Shown in pieces: positions 11,683-13,465 of a stretch of DNA of 13,465 nucleotides. Below the pieces are notes generated by a model, which saw only the letters and a list, made by a program, of their open reading frames with translations, did not search any database and was not told the origin of the DNA. This stretch comes from Clostridia bacterium (GTDB lineage: Bacteria; Bacillota; Clostridia; CAKSNL01; HGM11501), in the NCBI GenBank assembly GCA_030535815.1, contig JAUNRD010000021.1, forward strand, positions 1 to 13,465, in the 5' to 3' direction. The position numbers and the translations under genes are program-made. Each line of letters begins with the position of its first letter. The stretch's first letter is position 1.

Positions 11683-13233
11683 ATGGATAAAAAGATGTAT
11701 TATCATTCGAGATGTATTCCCCTCGAATCTATGAGACTGGATCTACCTGTAGGAAAAAAATGCTATGAAAATATGTTGACAAGAACACTTACCGATGAAT
11801 GTCTTCCCAGTCTTAAAAATTACGGTATAGAAATAATCGAGCTTCGCTGTGTATGGGCAGAAATAGAGAGGGAAAAAGGAGTTTTAGACCTTTCAAGAGT
11901 TAAAAACGATATAAAAATACTTAAAGAGAACGGCATTGGCGTAGGAATTTTCCCCTGGTTTCAATATCCTCCTTCATGGGTTACTGATGTTACTATGTTA
12001 AAATGTGCTGTTCACGGAACTCAAAACACACTGATGAGTCTTTGGGATGAAAAGACGCTGAAGGCTTATGACAGACTTTACGGAATGCTCAAAAAAGAAC
12101 TTGGAGATGATATTGATTTTATCTATGCGGGAATCTATGGAGATTTCGGAGAGATTTGCACGGTTGACGAGACTAAGCATTATCATTTTATGACAATGGA
12201 AAATCACGGATGCTTATGGTGCGGAGATGATCTTGCAAGAGCTGATTACAAAAATTATCTTGAAAAGAAATACGGCACAGTGGAAAAATTAAACGAGGCC
12301 TGGGAAACTGACGTTAAGTCCTTTGATGACGAACTGATGACAATAGAAGGAAACGTTATCATGAAACTGGACTTTTCAAGATGGTATGTTGGTTGCCTTC
12401 TAAACTTTGCCGAAAAGGTTTGTGCAATCATAAGAAAGCATTTCCCGACTATCAGAATAGGTCTTCCGATAGGACATCCCGATGAACATCTTGAGGCACA
12501 GACAATAAAAAGCTGCGCGGCTAAAATTGCGGCAAAATATGATATGTATGCAAGATGGACGGGACTTATATTCAGAGGAAACTTTGCAAAAAATCACATA
12601 CTTACAAGAAGAGTTTCTACAGCTGCGAAGTTTTATGGAGCAAAGTTCGGAATCGAGGCAGCTTTGATTCTTAATAAGGAAACTGCTTTTGATGCGATTT
12701 ATGAAACGATTTCCAACAATGCAACTCTTTTACACAATGACCCCGGAAACATAATACGTGCAGAAGAAATTTACAACCAGTTTAAGAAGATGGATATCGA
12801 AAAGCCCTTTACTTGCGATTTAGCTGTTTTCTATCCTATAGAAGCAGAACAATGCAAATTGCTTAATATCAGAGAATTTTACGATGAGATGGGCTTTTTC
12901 AGAAAAAGATGCGACTATGAAATTGCAGACAGCTTTATGATAAAGGACGGCTACCTTAAAACTGTAAAAAAATTGCTTCTGGCAAAAAACACAATAATTA
13001 CAAAGGATACACTTTCGGATATTGAAGAATGGATAAAGGATGGCGGAATCTGCTATGTGGTTAAAGGCTTTGAGCCGACCATACTTGAAAGCGGGAAAAA
13101 GGTAACTATAGGCGAAGTGATTGATGATTATGATTTCTTTGGTGAAGAAAAAGAAGTTTTCTATACTGACCACGGAAGCTATATTACAGAGTACATACCC
13201 TGCGAAGGGAAGATTAATCACATAGATAAGTGA
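11683..13233 (+). CDS. GH42-like glycoside hydrolase (putative beta-galactosidase-type, clan GH-A)
   Basis: The 516-residue protein looks like a cytoplasmic retaining glycoside hydrolase. The TIM-barrel half contains RCVWAEIEREKGVLDLSRVK at 55-74, NGIGVGIFPWFQYPPSW at 83-99 and YLEKKYGTVEKLNEAWET at 192-209, all matching the pattern of family 42. E157 in IYGDFGE is the likely acid/base and E325 in FGIEAA a possible nucleophile. Residues about 376-500 look like the Rossmann-like trimerisation domain of GH42. The usual Asn-Glu before the acid/base is not present, so it may be a divergent subfamily with another substrate. There is no signal peptide, so it would act on imported oligosaccharides. 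ATG 11683 follows AGGAG by 7 bases; an in-frame start at 11650 lies within the upstream hairpin and is unlikely. It is divergent from the AraC-type gene and followed 47 bases later by a secreted protein. Confidence 0.75.
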   Translation: MDKKMYYHSRCIPLESMRLDLPVGKKCYENMLTRTLTDECLPSLKNYGIEIIELRCVWAEIEREKGVLDLSRVKNDIKILKENGIGVGIFPWFQYPPSWVTDVTMLKCAVHGTQNTLMSLWDEKTLKAYDRLYGMLKKELGDDIDFIYAGIYGDFGEICTVDETKHYHFMTMENHGCLWCGDDLARADYKNYLEKKYGTVEKLNEAWETDVKSFDDELMTIEGNVIMKLDFSRWYVGCLLNFAEKVCAIIRKHFPTIRIGLPIGHPDEHLEAQTIKSCAAKIAAKYDMYARWTGLIFRGNFAKNHILTRRVSTAAKFYGAKFGIEAALILNKETAFDAIYETISNNATLLHNDPGNIIRAEEIYNQFKKMDIEKPFTCDLAVFYPIEAEQCKLLNIREFYDEMGFFRKRCDYEIADSFMIKDGYLKTVKKLLLAKNTIITKDTLSDIEEWIKDGGICYVVKGFEPTILESGKKVTIGEVIDDYDFFGEEKEVFYTDHGSYITEYIPCEGKINHIDK

Positions 13234-13280
13234 GGGTTAAAACCTAAACAGAGCTACAATTTTCAGTAGGAGGTATAACT

Positions 13281-13465
13281 ATGAAAAGAATCACATGTTT
13301 ACTACTTGTTTTAATTATGTCGTTTTCTCTTTTCTCTGTTATGGCAGATAATGGGGAAACGGTACTTAAACCGTCAGACATAGCTTTCAAAAGCGGAAAC
13401 TTTACCGTAAATGAAACGCTTATCAAAGGCATTGTTAAAGGAGATTATTTCGGATTTAAGGAGGT
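13281..13465 (+). CDS. N-terminus of a secreted protein (3' truncated by the window edge)
   Basis: ATG 13281 follows a perfect AGGAGG by 7 bases and opens a frame that runs off the window after 61 codons. The first 22 residues are a clear Sec signal peptide: the basic start MKR, the hydrophobic core TCLLLVLIMSFSLFSV, then an MA-DN cleavage site. No lipobox cysteine is at the cleavage site, so the protein should be released or wall-bound. The mature start is DNGETVLKPSDIAFKSGNFT and is not recognisable. Spacing and strand suggest an operon with the glycoside hydrolase; a role in glycan binding or breakdown is a guess from the neighbourhood. Confidence 0.82.
   Translation, partial: MKRITCLLLVLIMSFSLFSVMADNGETVLKPSDIAFKSGNFTVNETLIKGIVKGDYFGFKE

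Overview
The window looks like chromosomal DNA from a Gram-positive clostridial bacterium (Bacillota, class Clostridia, probably a gut-type uncultured lineage). The reasons are a long-form ribosome hibernation factor, a SecG/SmpB/tmRNA cluster next to enolase, strong GGAGG-type ribosome binding sites, short hairpin-plus-T terminators, AT-rich intergenic DNA, and families common in Clostridia (YpsA-type SLOG protein, AGCS sodium:alanine symporter, CofE-like ligase). No species can be named from the sequence.

Positions 1-2900 are core genes: the tail of an unidentified gene, ligA (NAD+-dependent DNA ligase) and hpf (ribosome hibernation), each of the last two closed by a strong intrinsic terminator. 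Positions 2901-3724 hold a small ribbon-helix-helix DNA-binding protein transcribed away from a SLOG-fold protein. Their 107-base shared control region contains two perfect inverted repeats and an extended -10 box. This is the best candidate in the window for a small regulatory unit of unknown role. An AGCS-family symporter (3787-5157) and a solitary CofE-like protein (5341-6537) follow.

Positions 6570-9720 are the translation/secretion/glycolysis block eno - secG - smpB - ssrA. The rnr gene that often lies between secG and smpB is absent. SecG carries a long acidic tail. The tmRNA is complete, with an encoded CCA end and an unusual predicted tag peptide, ANRNLAIAA. Just upstream of it is a 170-base array of four perfect hairpins, including two diverged copies of a 52-53 base repeat with a compensatory base-pair change.

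Downstream of ssrA the content looks accessory: a possible gene remnant, an unrecognised 127-residue protein driven on the minus strand by a fully consensus sigma-A promoter, and then an AraC-type regulator divergent from a GH42-like intracellular glycoside hydrolase and the start of a secreted protein. The last three probably form a carbohydrate-response locus. No transposase, integrase, CRISPR array or tRNA gene was seen.
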